NCBI GenBank assembly: GCA_965220985.1
Contig: OZ244854.1
Span: 372,001 to 436,000, forward strand
Reading direction: 5' to 3'
DNA: 64,000 nucleotides
DNA from: JAPPHA01 sp965220985
GTDB lineage: Bacteria > Pseudomonadota > Alphaproteobacteria > Rhodobacterales > Rhodobacteraceae
Shown one piece after another: positions 1 through 9,038 of this stretch; the first letter of the stretch is position 1; every line of letters starts with the position of its first letter. Under the pieces are notes generated by a model. The model had not been told where the DNA came from. It did not search any database and was given only the letters and a program-made list of their open reading frames with translations. Both the position numbers and the translations under genes were made by a program.

Positions 1-821
1 CAGGTAACGTAGCGAAAGGTCTGCCAGCGGCTCGACCCCTCGATGCGCGCGGCCTCGTAGAAGGTCGACGGAATCGTCTGCAACCCCGACAGCCAGATGA
101 TCATGTGAAACCCGACGCCTTGCCAGATCGACATGGCCATGATCGACGGCAACGCCGTCGAGGTCTGTCCAAGCCAGTCCACCGGCGCGATCATGCCGAA
201 GGACAGGTAATCGAGCATGGTGTTCAGCAGTCCGTTCTGTCCGTCGTAGATGAATCGCCACAGCATCGAGACGACCACCATCGAGATCACCACCGGCATG
301 AAGTAGATCGTTCGAAAGACGTTGATGCCGCGGATGCGGCGATTGATGAGAAGGGCAAGACACAGCGCGAAGCCGGCCTGCAGTGGCGCGACGACCGCAA
401 CGAAGAACACGGTGTTTCGCAGTGCCTTGAGAAAGACCACGTCGCTCGCCAGAACGTAGGTCCGGCGGCCCTCCGTCCAATCGATGTGAAACCACTCGCG
501 CTTGCGGAAATACTCCGGGTACTCGTCTCGATTGCGGGTGTAGGTGCGGAGGCGCGGAAAGACCGGCTCTCCGTCCTTCATCTTGATTTCGGCGTTCTCG
601 TCCCGCTCGGCATCAAGTGTCAGAACCGACAGGCTGAACAGCCGCTCGTAGTTTCGCGTGCCGACCCATTCGGTCGGGTTGGGAGAGACCAGGCGCTGAT
701 TGGTGAACGAGAAACCGATCGCCATGACGAATGGCAAGATCAGGAACACCACGATCAGCAGAAACGCCGGCCCGGCCATCATCCAGCCGGCACGGTTCTG
801 GCGTGTCAGTCGTGTTGCCAT
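1..821 (-). CDS. Sugar ABC transporter permease, MalF-like (3' end outside window)
   Basis: The minus strand is open from an ATG at 821 to the window edge (273 codons, no stop). A Shine-Dalgarno AGGAG lies just upstream. The protein starts MATRLTRQNRAGWMMAG and has a first membrane helix at about residues 14-38. A long polar periplasmic stretch follows at about 45-110, then further hydrophobic segments. A MalF-type inner-membrane subunit with a large loop after helix 1 fits. It lies downstream of a family 1 solute-binding protein and a LacI regulator on the same strand, so it should be one of the two permeases of that importer. The cytoplasmic EAA loop appears near the truncated end (FYEAARIEGSS). 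The substrate is unknown; a carbohydrate is inferred from the families. Confidence 0.85.
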   Translation of the reverse strand, partial: MATRLTRQNRAGWMMAGPAFLLIVVFLILPFVMAIGFSFTNQRLVSPNPTEWVGTRNYERLFSLSVLTLDAERDENAEIKMKDGEPVFPRLRTYTRNRDEYPEYFRKREWFHIDWTEGRRTYVLASDVVFLKALRNTVFFVAVVAPLQAGFALCLALLINRRIRGINVFRTIYFMPVVISMVVVSMLWRFIYDGQNGLLNTMLDYLSFGMIAPVDWLGQTSTALPSIMAMSIWQGVGFHMIIWLSGLQTIPSTFYEAARIEGSSRWQTFRYVT

Positions 822-1179
822 GACACTCCTTTTCGTTTCACCATGGGCCGTTGGGCCCGTGCCGGCCAATCCGATCGCCTTGGCTGGACGGATGATCGGG
901 ACGCGCGAACGCGATGAACTCGGTGCTGCCGTCAGCTGTCGCCCATTCCGCCGATCGACCCGTGCCCTCACCCTTGGGCTTCAGATTCTTGTCGGAAACA
1001 ACCCTGGGGAACAGACGTTCGGGCTTCGTCATCCCAACCAATCTTTCTGAAGGCACGATCCCGCAAGCGGCATTGCCATGATCCCGAGGAGCTGGGTCCG
1101 ACCGGTCCCGACGCTCAAAACGCTCGGCAATTGAGGCGGGCCGCGCCAGATGGGGCGCGACCCGTCTTCATGCTCGACT
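822..1179 (-). promoter_or_regulatory. 358-bp spacer with a strong hairpin between binding protein and permease genes
   Basis: No gene is convincing here. At 1137-1164 there is an 11-bp inverted repeat with one mismatch (CGGGCCGCGCC against GGCGCGACCCG) and a 6-nt loop, just after the binding-protein stop codon. No T-run follows in the direction of transcription. It is therefore better read as an RNA-stabilising or attenuating hairpin than as a clean intrinsic terminator. Such structures commonly keep binding-protein mRNA more abundant than permease mRNA. Confidence 0.5.
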
Positions 1180-2439
1180 TTAGTTTCCGTAGCCGTTGTT
1201 CGCTTCGATGTCGGCGTCGATTTCGTCTACCGCGGCATCGAGGGTGTCCGCGACGTCCGCTCCGTCGGCAATGTCGCTCAGCGCCTTCTCGAAGACCTTG
1301 GCGACAACCGGGTATCCCGGGGTCACCGGGCGAACGAGCGCCTGGGCCTCGGAGAGACCGAAGAAGACCTCCAACGCACCACCGGGAGCGTAATTCGTGG
1401 TCATCGCTGCAGCGGACGGGGTCGACGGAATCAGCCCGATGCCGTCCGAGAATGCCGCGAGGTACTTGTCCTGAATCGCGTGTTCGATCCAGGCGGTCGC
1501 ACCATCGGGATTCTCGCAAGTGCTGGTGACGCCGAACTGCCACGACGCCGCGCCGATCGTCGATCCGTTGCCGAAATCGGGGGCCGGCAGAAACACGACG
1601 TCATCGACGCCGCCGTCCATGGTTGCAACCGCTGCCCAGTTCCCGTTCCACGCAAAAGCGTAGCGACCGTCAATGAAGCCGCTGTCGCGGTCTGCACCGT
1701 CCTGGCTGGTCCCCGGTGCGTAACCGTTTGCAAACAGTCCCTGCCACCATTCGCCGAAAGCGAGCGCCGCCTCGCCGTTCAACGCGCCCTCGGCGGTGGT
1801 GTAGGTCGACCGGTCGATCATGTCGCCACCGAAGGACTGAATGAACGGACCGAATGCATAGGGGTACCATTCACCCTTCCACGCCATTCCGAGGTCCAGC
1901 GCGAACTCGTAGTTCCCCGAGTTCTTCGCGGCATCGAGCGCCGCCATGAACTCGTCCTTGTCCCAAGGTGAATCGAGGGTTGGGGTACGCAGACCGAGTT
2001 CATCGAGGGTCGACTGCCGGGCATAGAGGGCGACGGCAGCGTCCCACAGACCGATCGAATACAGGGTTCCGTTCCAGACGCCCTTGGTGCCGGGAAGGAA
2101 GTTTGCAAGCTTCGATTCGTCGATCGGAAGCGGTTGCATGTAGCCCGCCCACGCCCATCGCGGCATCACCGGGCCATCGACATCGATGATGCACGGAAGG
2201 TTGCCGGCCAAGGCCGCCGCTTCAACGGAATCGTTGTAGCTTTCTTGCGGAAACTCTTCGATTGCGACCGTCCATTCGGACTGGCTGCCATTGAAGTCGG
2301 CGATGATCTGGTTGATCAGCTCGCCTTCAACATGGTTTCCGGCGCCGTGGTACCAGAGCGAGATCTCGGTCTGCGCTCCAGCTGCGCCGGCCATCATGAC
2401 CGAAGCGGCCGCAACGACGGCAGTTGTCTGTTTCTTCAT
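1180..2439 (-). CDS. Extracellular solute-binding protein, family 1 (sugar ABC importer)
   Basis: A 419-residue periplasmic protein. The N-terminus MKKQTTAVVAAASVMMAGAAGA is a signal peptide, with likely cleavage after AGA before QTEISLWYHG. The body shows the family 1 pattern: an early ISLWYH strand, an FNGSQSEWTV segment and repeated aromatic residues (WAWAGYM, WKGEWYPYAFG, WNGNWAA) suited to stacking on sugars. It is 21 nt downstream of the lacI gene and is followed by a MalF-like permease, so the three genes are probably one transcription unit. The ligand cannot be named from sequence alone. Confidence 0.9.
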   Translation of the reverse strand: MKKQTTAVVAAASVMMAGAAGAQTEISLWYHGAGNHVEGELINQIIADFNGSQSEWTVAIEEFPQESYNDSVEAAALAGNLPCIIDVDGPVMPRWAWAGYMQPLPIDESKLANFLPGTKGVWNGTLYSIGLWDAAVALYARQSTLDELGLRTPTLDSPWDKDEFMAALDAAKNSGNYEFALDLGMAWKGEWYPYAFGPFIQSFGGDMIDRSTYTTAEGALNGEAALAFGEWWQGLFANGYAPGTSQDGADRDSGFIDGRYAFAWNGNWAAVATMDGGVDDVVFLPAPDFGNGSTIGAASWQFGVTSTCENPDGATAWIEHAIQDKYLAAFSDGIGLIPSTPSAAAMTTNYAPGGALEVFFGLSEAQALVRPVTPGYPVVAKVFEKALSDIADGADVADTLDAAVDEIDADIEANNGYGN

Positions 2440-2460
2440 CAGGAAATCCTCCTATTCCTT

Positions 2461-3522
2461 TCAAACCAATGATGCTTCGACGGTTTCGGCAGCGACCGAA
2501 GACCGCCAGTGGACGGGTCCGGTGATGATTTCCGGACCGTCCCGTTCGGGGTGCTGACCTTCAATCATGGCCAGCGTTCGTTTTGCCGCATGACGTCCCA
2601 TGGCGAGATACGGCAACTCGACTGTCGTGAGCGGGGGATAGAGCGTTTCGGCAATGGCGCGATAGTTGTCGAATCCGGCGACCGAGAGATCTTGCGGGAT
2701 CCGCAGGCCCCGGGAGCGAATCAGCCCGTAGGCGCGGAGCGCCATTTCATCGTTTCCGCAGCAAACGACCGTTGGCCGGTTGTCCATGTCGAGAATCGCG
2801 TTCAGCGAGGCCTCGAGGAGTTCGCCATCGTCGTCGTCGGGGTAACTGCGGGAGACCCGTTCGAGATCCGGGTCAAGCGGAATTCCGGCTTCTTCCAAGG
2901 CTCGGCGGTATCCTTGCGAGCGTTTCTGCGCGGCAACCATGTTTGAATCGAGCGTCAGGAACGCGATCCGTCGGTGTCCCGCCTCGATCAGCGCCGTGAC
3001 CAGTGCGTGCTGGCAGGCTTCATCGTCGGGAACGATAGCCGGTGTTCCGGCCCGGTCAAAGCAGTTGACGAGGAGAACGGGACAGGTTGCGGTTCGCGTG
3101 TCGAGAACAACTTCCTTGTGGTAGTCCGCGACATAGATGAGCGCTTCGACCCGATGCTGCAAAAAAGTCCTGACCAGCTGGGGCGCCCGGCTTGAACTGC
3201 CGCCCGTATCGGCGATCATCAGAGTCATGTCGCTGTCGGCCATGACCTGCTGAATCCCCTGAACGATGTAGAGATCCGGCAAGCCGGTCGGCTCCATCGG
3301 CTCGATCTTCTGACTGAGAGCGCCCGTAATCAACCCGATCAGTCCGGACCGTCTCGATCGCAGCATCCGCGCTGCGTTGGACGGCACGTAGTCGAGTTCC
3401 AGCGATGCCGCCTCGACCGCCGCGCGGGTCCTGCTGCTGACTGGCGCATCGCCATTCATGACCCGGCTGACCGTTTTGGGCGACACGCCGGCCGCCTCCG
3501 CCACATCGTAAATCGTCGCCAA
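2461..3522 (-). CDS. LacI-family transcriptional regulator
   Basis: A 353-residue protein. The N-terminal helix-turn-helix (ATIYDVAEAAGVSPKTVSRVMNG, residues 2-24) and hinge helix region (YVPSNAARMLRSRRSGLIGL) are typical of LacI/GalR proteins. A periplasmic-binding-protein-like effector domain follows (AGFDNYRAIAETLYPPLTTVELP near the C-terminus). The start is a TTG at 3522, chosen because MATIYDV is the family N-terminus. It is the first gene of the sugar transporter unit, and a perfect 16-bp palindrome lies in its promoter, so local autoregulation and control of the transporter are likely. Confidence 0.93.
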   Translation of the reverse strand: MATIYDVAEAAGVSPKTVSRVMNGDAPVSSRTRAAVEAASLELDYVPSNAARMLRSRRSGLIGLITGALSQKIEPMEPTGLPDLYIVQGIQQVMADSDMTLMIADTGGSSSRAPQLVRTFLQHRVEALIYVADYHKEVVLDTRTATCPVLLVNCFDRAGTPAIVPDDEACQHALVTALIEAGHRRIAFLTLDSNMVAAQKRSQGYRRALEEAGIPLDPDLERVSRSYPDDDDGELLEASLNAILDMDNRPTVVCCGNDEMALRAYGLIRSRGLRIPQDLSVAGFDNYRAIAETLYPPLTTVELPYLAMGRHAAKRTLAMIEGQHPERDGPEIITGPVHWRSSVAAETVEASLV

Positions 3523-3540
3523 AACACCCCCGCACTCGAA

Positions 3541-3581
3541 ATGACATCGATGTCATAGCGAATTGCGCTCGGCTATGTCAA
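3541..3581 (-). promoter_or_regulatory. Promoter of the lacI-transporter unit with overlapping LacI-type operator
   Basis: On the minus strand a perfect -35 TTGACA (3576-3581) is followed after 18 bp by TATGAC (3552-3557). A perfect palindrome ATGACATCGATGTCAT with central CG occupies 3541-3556, covering the -10 and expected start point. Central CG dyads of this size are the usual LacI-family operator form. The regulator gene begins 19 bp further on, so repression of its own operon is the simplest reading. Confidence 0.75.
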
Positions 3582-3753
3582 GAAACATTCACATGAATAA
3601 TCGGAAACGCGCCCGTTCGGGACCGTTCGGTCCGGCACTTCATGCAACTCCCTGAACAGGATCTCGACGAGCATTCGACAAAAAATCGAAGCCGGCGCTC
3701 ATGAGCAGGAGCGATCGGTCGTTGCGACAGTCACGACTCGAAGACCGCCTGCA

Positions 3754-4641
3754 CTACGATCGGGCACCTGTCTTGGCGGGCAGCAAACCGTCGGGCCGCA
3801 CCAGCAAAACAGCGATCACGGCACTGAGCACGATCGCTTCGCGATACGGGGCGAGGCTGTCAGGCAGGAAAGCCTGTGTCAGAACCTCCAGCGCGCCGAC
3901 GACAAAGCCCCCGAGAACAGCGCCGCTGAGGCTGCCAAGACCGCCAAGAACCGTGGCGATGAACGCCTTCAGGACCGGGAAGAACCCCATCAAGGGGTCA
4001 ACTGAACCGCGTTGCGCCGTCCAGATCACGGCGGCGACCCCGGCGAGGATGCCCGAAATGGCGAAGGACACCGCCACCACGCGGTTGGCCTTGATGCCGA
4101 GCATGCGCAGCATCTCGAAATCCTCTGCCGCCGCGCGCATCGCCATGCCGATGGCGGTGCGACGCAAGACGAAAGTGAGCGCACCCAGTGAGAAAAGGGT
4201 GACAAGGATGGACACGGTTGGGCCGACGCCGAAAGTCAGGCCCGCGATCTGATAGGTGCCGGACCACGAGGACGGGAACGAGATCGGCACGGGGCGCGCG
4301 GAAATGCCGTTCTGAAACAGGACCTTCAGGATCTCGGACACCGCAAAGCTGGTGATCAGCAATGAAACCACATCCGCCCCGCGCATCGCGCGGAACGCCG
4401 CGCGTTCCATCGACAGCGCCATGACCAGCGCCGCACCGATGCCGACCAGGAGAGCCGCAAGCGGCGGAAAGCCCAGAGCCAGCGATAGGAAAATTCCATA
4501 ACCGCCAAACGTCATGATTTCGCCGTGGGCAAAGTTGATCAGCCGCACGATGGAAAAAACGATGGCCAGGCCAAGCGCCAGCATGGCGTAGATTCCGCCG
4601 AGGCTCAGCGCGTTGATGATCTGTTGCAGCAGCAGATCCAT
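3754..4641 (-). CDS. Branched-chain amino acid-type ABC permease (LivH-like)
   Basis: A 295-residue, highly hydrophobic inner-membrane protein of the LivH family. It starts MDLLLQQIINALSLGGIYAMLALGLAIVFSIVRLINFAHGE; the LINFAHG motif is diagnostic. Helices run through to a C-terminal VLLVRPDGLLP. An upstream in-frame extension was rejected because the family begins at MDLLLQQ and the ATG is only 4 nt after the ATPase stop codon. It should pair with the LivM domain of the fused gene at 6511-8394. The family transports branched-chain amino acids, amides or urea; the substrate here is unknown. Confidence 0.9.
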   Translation of the reverse strand: MDLLLQQIINALSLGGIYAMLALGLAIVFSIVRLINFAHGEIMTFGGYGIFLSLALGFPPLAALLVGIGAALVMALSMERAAFRAMRGADVVSLLITSFAVSEILKVLFQNGISARPVPISFPSSWSGTYQIAGLTFGVGPTVSILVTLFSLGALTFVLRRTAIGMAMRAAAEDFEMLRMLGIKANRVVAVSFAISGILAGVAAVIWTAQRGSVDPLMGFFPVLKAFIATVLGGLGSLSGAVLGGFVVGALEVLTQAFLPDSLAPYREAIVLSAVIAVLLVRPDGLLPAKTGARS

Positions 4642-4645
4642 GGGC

Positions 4646-5359
4646 TCATGCAGCCAGGTAGGCAGATTTGAGAATGTCGTCCCCCGCCAGGTCGCCCGGC
4701 GCGCCTGACGCGGCAACGGATCCATTGGCCAGTACGACAGCGTGGTCCGCGATCTCCAGCGCCAGGGCCGCATTCTGCTCGACCAGCAAGATCGAGATGC
4801 CTTCCGACTTCAACTCCTCGATGATGCCAAAGATCGTGTCGACCATTTGTGGGGCCAGACCAAGCGACGGTTCGTCCATCAGCAACAGTCGCGGCTCGCT
4901 CATCAAGGCGCGTGCCACGACCAACATCTGCTGTTCTCCACCCGAGAGCAGCCCCGCGAGTTGACTTCGCCGTTCACCCAGGATCGGGAAGCGCTCCATC
5001 AGCGCCGCGCGGCGCGCGGCGGCGGTTTCGGACGTTCCTGCGGCGGACCCTGCAAGGATCAGATTCTCTTCGACGGTGAGCGAGGCAAAGATGCGCCGCC
5101 CTTCCGCCAGGATGGCCACGCCCGCGCGAACGATCGCGTCGGGCGCAGCCTTTGTCATGTCCGTGCCAAAGATGGAAACGGTCCCCGCAACCACGGGCAC
5201 GACACCCGCAATGGCCATGACGGTGCTGGTCTTGCCCGCCCCATTGGCCCCGAGAAGCGCCGTGATCCCCGCCCTGGGCACCGCAAGGTCGATGCCGCGC
5301 ACGGCCCGAACCGGACCGTAGCGCACATCGAGCGCCTTGATGTCGAGAACCGTTTCCAC
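4646..5359 (-). CDS. Branched-chain amino acid-type ABC ATPase (LivF-like)
   Basis: A 237-residue ATPase with Walker A GANGAGKTS (about 36-44), signature LLSGGEQQML and Walker B LLLMDEPSLGLAP, followed by a switch histidine replaced by LVEQN as usual in LivF proteins. The start is GTG at 5359, six nucleotides after the binding-protein stop. It would be the second nucleotide-binding subunit of the importer, with the LivG half supplied by the fused protein at 6511-8394. It is in one operon with livH. Confidence 0.92.
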   Translation of the reverse strand: METVLDIKALDVRYGPVRAVRGIDLAVPRAGITALLGANGAGKTSTVMAIAGVVPVVAGTVSIFGTDMTKAAPDAIVRAGVAILAEGRRIFASLTVEENLILAGSAAGTSETAAARRAALMERFPILGERRSQLAGLLSGGEQQMLVVARALMSEPRLLLMDEPSLGLAPQMVDTIFGIIEELKSEGISILLVEQNAALALEIADHAVVLANGSVAASGAPGDLAGDDILKSAYLAA

Positions 5360-5365
5360 GAACTC

Positions 5366-6514
5366 TTACGGGCTCGGCAGAATGGCCGGATCAGCGGCTT
5401 CGCGCTTGATGAAGACCTTTTCGCCGCTCGCCGAGATCATGGCCACAACGACGTCACGCAGCGGCATCCGGTCGGTCCCTGCGAAGGTGAAGTCGGACAT
5501 GACGGCCGTGCCGTTTTCAAGCCCCGCCATCGCTTCGCTCACTGCCGCCGGGTCCGTGGTGCCAGCGGCGGCCACTGCCTGCTCGATCATGTGGGCGATG
5601 TCACAACCGTTGACGTAGTAGTTGTTGTCCGGGTCGGTGCCGGTCGCCGCCTTGAAGCGATCGATGAAGTCGGCATAGGCCGATCCCTCGTCCGGAAAGC
5701 CGCCAGAGGTGTGCACCACGCCCGTCACCACGTCACCGAGGCCGCGTACCGTCGGCGTGTCGAGCACGTCTCCGCCCATGACCTGGGTGTCGAGGCCTGC
5801 GCCGCGAAGCGCGCGGATGAATGCGGGGAAATCCGGCTCCCACGCCCAGGTGACGATCACGTCGGGCGCGGTTTCGGCACCCTGGATCGTGGTCACGATG
5901 GCCGAAAAATCAGGCTGGTTCAACGAGTAGTTGCTCTCTCCAACCACGCTGCCGCCAAGAGCGGTGAAGGCTTCGCCGAAATACTCCGGCCCGCCAAGGG
6001 TGTAGGCGCTGTCGGGCGATTTCACCAACCAGACTCTTTCGAACCCTTGCTCGCGCGCGTATCCGGCGAGAACCGTGGCTTGCTGGTTGTCAGCCGGATA
6101 ACTGCCGAACACGTGCGGGCCAACCTGGGTCAGAACCGGCGCCGTGCCAGCAAAGGTCATCGTCGGAATCATGTCCGCCGCAGTGATCTGCGCCGCCGCG
6201 ATGGTCGGATCCGCATCCGCCGAGGACACGATGAACTGCGCGCCCTCGTCCAGCATCTCCTGCACCACTTGCACCCCGAAGGCGATGTCGGACCTGGTGT
6301 CCTTGACGATGAGCTTGACCGGTGTCGTGCCGTTCAGGCCACCGGCCGCGTTCATCTCGTCGATGCAGAACTGGAAACCGGCATAGGCCGGGCCGTCATA
6401 GGGGGCGAGATAGCCCGACTGTGCCGACATCACGCCGATGACATAGTCTTCGGCCAGTGCAGCGCTGCCAATGGCGGCGACTGCGCCGGCCATGAGGATG
6501 GTCTTGGTTTTCAT
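5366..6514 (-). CDS. LivK-type periplasmic amino acid/amide-binding protein
   Basis: A 382-residue protein with signal peptide MKTKTILMAGAVAAIGSAALA, then EDYVIGVMSAQSGYLAPYDGPAYAGFQFCIDEMNAAGG, the start of a type I periplasmic-binding fold as in LivJ/LivK and AmiC-like proteins. Its ATG overlaps the stop of the upstream fused permease-ATPase gene by 4 bp (ATGA), indicating translational coupling. Adjacent amidohydrolases suggest the ligand may be an amide or N-acyl compound rather than leucine; that is inference. Confidence 0.9.
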   Translation of the reverse strand: MKTKTILMAGAVAAIGSAALAEDYVIGVMSAQSGYLAPYDGPAYAGFQFCIDEMNAAGGLNGTTPVKLIVKDTRSDIAFGVQVVQEMLDEGAQFIVSSADADPTIAAAQITAADMIPTMTFAGTAPVLTQVGPHVFGSYPADNQQATVLAGYAREQGFERVWLVKSPDSAYTLGGPEYFGEAFTALGGSVVGESNYSLNQPDFSAIVTTIQGAETAPDVIVTWAWEPDFPAFIRALRGAGLDTQVMGGDVLDTPTVRGLGDVVTGVVHTSGGFPDEGSAYADFIDRFKAATGTDPDNNYYVNGCDIAHMIEQAVAAAGTTDPAAVSEAMAGLENGTAVMSDFTFAGTDRMPLRDVVVAMISASGEKVFIKREAADPAILPSP

Positions 6515-8394
6515 GCGAAAGCTCCTTCACTTGGTTCTGGACGGTCATTGCCTATTGGGTTTTGATCTGCGGCGCGCGCCGTCCGCCCGCGCCCCACATA
6601 GGCCTCGATCACGCGCGCATCGGCGCGGACCTCTTCCGGGGCGCCTTCAGCGATCTTGCGCCCCCGGTTCATGACGACAATCCGGGTCGAGAGCCGGTTG
6701 ACGAATTTCAGATCATGGTCGATCAGCAAAATGCCGATGTTGCGTTCGCGCAGAATGGCCTCCAGCCGCTCGGCGAGATCGTCGGTCTCGACCGGGTTCA
6801 TGCCTGCGGCAGGTTCGTCGAGAAGCAGGATCGCGGGCTCCTGCGCCAGCGCGCGTGCGATCTCCAGCCGCTTGCGCGCGCCGTAGGGCAGATTTTCGGC
6901 GCGCATTCCGGCAATGTCGCCGAGGTCGAAGGCGCCAAGTTCGCGAAGCGTGATTGCATGGGCCATGGCACGGGAATGCCCGACGGCAAGAGCGGCCACC
7001 AGCACGTTTTCATAGGCTGTCAGGCCCTTGAACAGGCGCAAGTTCTGGAAACTTCGCGCGACCTTGGCGCCGATCACGCCATGAGGCGGCAAACGCGTGA
7101 GGTCGGTGCCGTCGATACGTGCCGCACCCGCGTCGGCGTCGTATTGCCGGGTCATCAGGTTCACCAGCGTGGACTTGCCCGCGCCATTCGGGCCGATCAG
7201 CCCGGTTATCTGACCGCTGGGAGCGGCAAAGCTCATCTTGTCGACAGCGACGACGCCAGCGAAATTCTTTGACAGACCCACGGCGACCAACTCGATATCG
7301 GTGACCGTTGCGGGGGAGGCAGCGGGCTCGGTCCGCTTCGCCATGCGCGGCAGAAGGGTGGATCCTGCGCTCGGCCCCAGCTCGAAGCCTCCGACGATCC
7401 CCTGCGGTCGCAGCCAGATGACCAGCAGGATGGCGAGACCAAGCGCGATGGTGGTCAGCCCAAAGACCTCCGGCAGGGTGACGCCAAGCACGGTTGCACC
7501 GCCTTCCAGCCCGCGCACAGTGTTTTGCAGCATCGTCACGGCGATCACGCCCACCACAGCGCCGCCAACCGAAGCCATGCCGCCCACGATCATCATCACG
7601 ACATGCGCAAAGACGAGTCCCAAATAGAATGAAGCAGGCGAGAACGCGCCAAGGATGTGGCCGTAGAGCGCGCCCGCAACGGTCGCCAGCGTGCCCGACA
7701 GCGTCCAGGCGATCAGCCGAGTTCGCCGAGGCGCGATACCCAGGACAGTGGCGGCATCCGCGTCATCGCGCACGGCACGAGCGAACAGGCCCCAGCGACT
7801 TTCCCGATAGGCACGCGCGATCAGGATGAAGAGGATGGCAGCGATGGCGACGAACAGCAGATCGGTGACCCGCGGAACGCCATAGAATGTCTGGCTGCCG
7901 CGGGTGATCTCGCGCGCGCTGACGGCCACGGAATGCACGATGATCAGCAAACCCAACGTCGAGATGGTGGCCGAGGCGCCTGCCAGCCGCGCAATCGCAC
8001 TGCCCGTGATCAGCGCCACGGCAAGGCCTGCCAGCGCGACAAACGGCATGGCCGCCAGAACGGACAGCTCGTGCCCGGCCAGCAAACCTGGCAGTTCCGG
8101 CAGGGCGGTTCGTTGCAACCCCGCAGGCATGGTCAGGATGCCCGAGAGGTAAGCGCCCACGGTCATGAACGCTCCATGTCCGAAACTGACGATCCCGGTG
8201 TTGCCGCAATAGACCATCAGCGACACGACGGCGGCGACATTGACGCACATCAAGACGGCGATGCGTTGACCCGTGCGGCCAAAGCCCAAGGTCAAGACGG
8301 CCACCGCCACCAGCAGCACCATCAGCACCGCCACGGTTCGGGCGGCGTTGGCGGCGCGGAGCCGGGCCGGATGTGTGTCAAGCGCGTGGGTCAT
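6511..8394 (-). CDS. Fused LivM permease - LivG ATPase
   Basis: A 627-residue two-domain protein. Residues from about 15 to 330 are a LivM-type permease (CGNTGIVSFGHGAFMTVGAYLSG, then a series of helices to IWLRPQGIVGGFE). After a linker, a LivG-type ATPase follows with Walker A GPNGAGKSTLVN, Q-loop SFQNLRLFKGLT, signature LPYGARKRLEIARAL and Walker B ILLLDEPAAGMNP, then LIDHDLKFV. The start at 8394 is the first Met compatible with the 4-bp overlap with the upstream hydrolase stop. Fusions of these two subunits occur elsewhere, and the operon has no separate livM or livG. Confidence 0.93.
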   Translation of the reverse strand: MTHALDTHPARLRAANAARTVAVLMVLLVAVAVLTLGFGRTGQRIAVLMCVNVAAVVSLMVYCGNTGIVSFGHGAFMTVGAYLSGILTMPAGLQRTALPELPGLLAGHELSVLAAMPFVALAGLAVALITGSAIARLAGASATISTLGLLIIVHSVAVSAREITRGSQTFYGVPRVTDLLFVAIAAILFILIARAYRESRWGLFARAVRDDADAATVLGIAPRRTRLIAWTLSGTLATVAGALYGHILGAFSPASFYLGLVFAHVVMMIVGGMASVGGAVVGVIAVTMLQNTVRGLEGGATVLGVTLPEVFGLTTIALGLAILLVIWLRPQGIVGGFELGPSAGSTLLPRMAKRTEPAASPATVTDIELVAVGLSKNFAGVVAVDKMSFAAPSGQITGLIGPNGAGKSTLVNLMTRQYDADAGAARIDGTDLTRLPPHGVIGAKVARSFQNLRLFKGLTAYENVLVAALAVGHSRAMAHAITLRELGAFDLGDIAGMRAENLPYGARKRLEIARALAQEPAILLLDEPAAGMNPVETDDLAERLEAILRERNIGILLIDHDLKFVNRLSTRIVVMNRGRKIAEGAPEEVRADARVIEAYVGRGRTARAADQNPIGNDRPEPSEGAFA

Positions 8395-9038
8395 TTGCCG
8401 GTTTGCGCCAACTCGGCGACCAGAGCAGCGGTTGTCACCTGTCGGCAATAGCCCTTGATTGCTCGCAGGGAATTGTCGTGCCGTTCCTGGCTGTAGGTCA
8501 GACAGGCGTCCGTCACCTGCGTCACGAGATAGCCCAGGTCGCAGGCATCGCGGATCGCGCTTTCGACGCATTGGTCGGTGATCAGCCCCGACAGCACGAC
8601 CTGCCGCACGCCCAGGTTGCGCAGGACATAGTCGATATGTGTCGACACGAAGACCGAAGACGAGGATTTTGGCAGCACGATCTCGTCTCCCTGGGGCGCG
8701 ATCTGGTCAATGACCTTTCCGTCCCAGGATCCCTTCGGCACGTGAAACCCGGTGATCTTGTAGTCGAGGCTGCGGTCGCGGCCATCCAGCGTCAGGCTCT
8801 CGATCGTGGTGTACATGACCTCGACACCCGCCTTGCGACAGGCGGTCTGGATCGCCTGCATGTTGGGGATGACACGGTCATTCAGCTGGTCGAAAAACCA
8901 GCCGTACCTGAAGTCGAACTCGTCCTTCGTGAGACCCTTGAATTCCGCCCCTTCGGGATGGGCCGAAAAGTTCTGAACATCGATGAACAGGAGCACGCTT
9001 TCGGAGGGGACAAGCGGGACGTCGCGGGTCAGGGTCAT
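8391..9038 (-). CDS. Isochorismatase-family cysteine hydrolase
   Basis: A 215-residue protein with the triad of the family: Asp20 in LLFIDVQN, Lys124 in VLPKSSSS and Cys157 in LITDQCVES. These enzymes hydrolyse amide, carbamoyl or enol-ether bonds through a Cys thioester (for example N-carbamoylsarcosine amidase, nicotinamidase, ureidoacrylate hydrolase). It overlaps its upstream neighbour (N-formylglutamate amidohydrolase) and downstream neighbour (LivM-LivG) by 4 bp each, so it is firmly part of the transporter operon. The substrate is not predictable; an imported amide or carbamoyl compound is plausible. Confidence 0.88.
   Translation of the reverse strand: MTLTRDVPLVPSESVLLFIDVQNFSAHPEGAEFKGLTKDEFDFRYGWFFDQLNDRVIPNMQAIQTACRKAGVEVMYTTIESLTLDGRDRSLDYKITGFHVPKGSWDGKVIDQIAPQGDEIVLPKSSSSVFVSTHIDYVLRNLGVRQVVLSGLITDQCVESAIRDACDLGYLVTQVTDACLTYSQERHDNSLRAIKGYCRQVTTAALVAELAQTGK

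Noticed and set aside
4742..6565. 607-codon plus-strand frame
   Set aside because: It lies antisense across livF and the livK-type gene, is His/Arg/Gly rich and matches no family; the minus-strand genes are clear.
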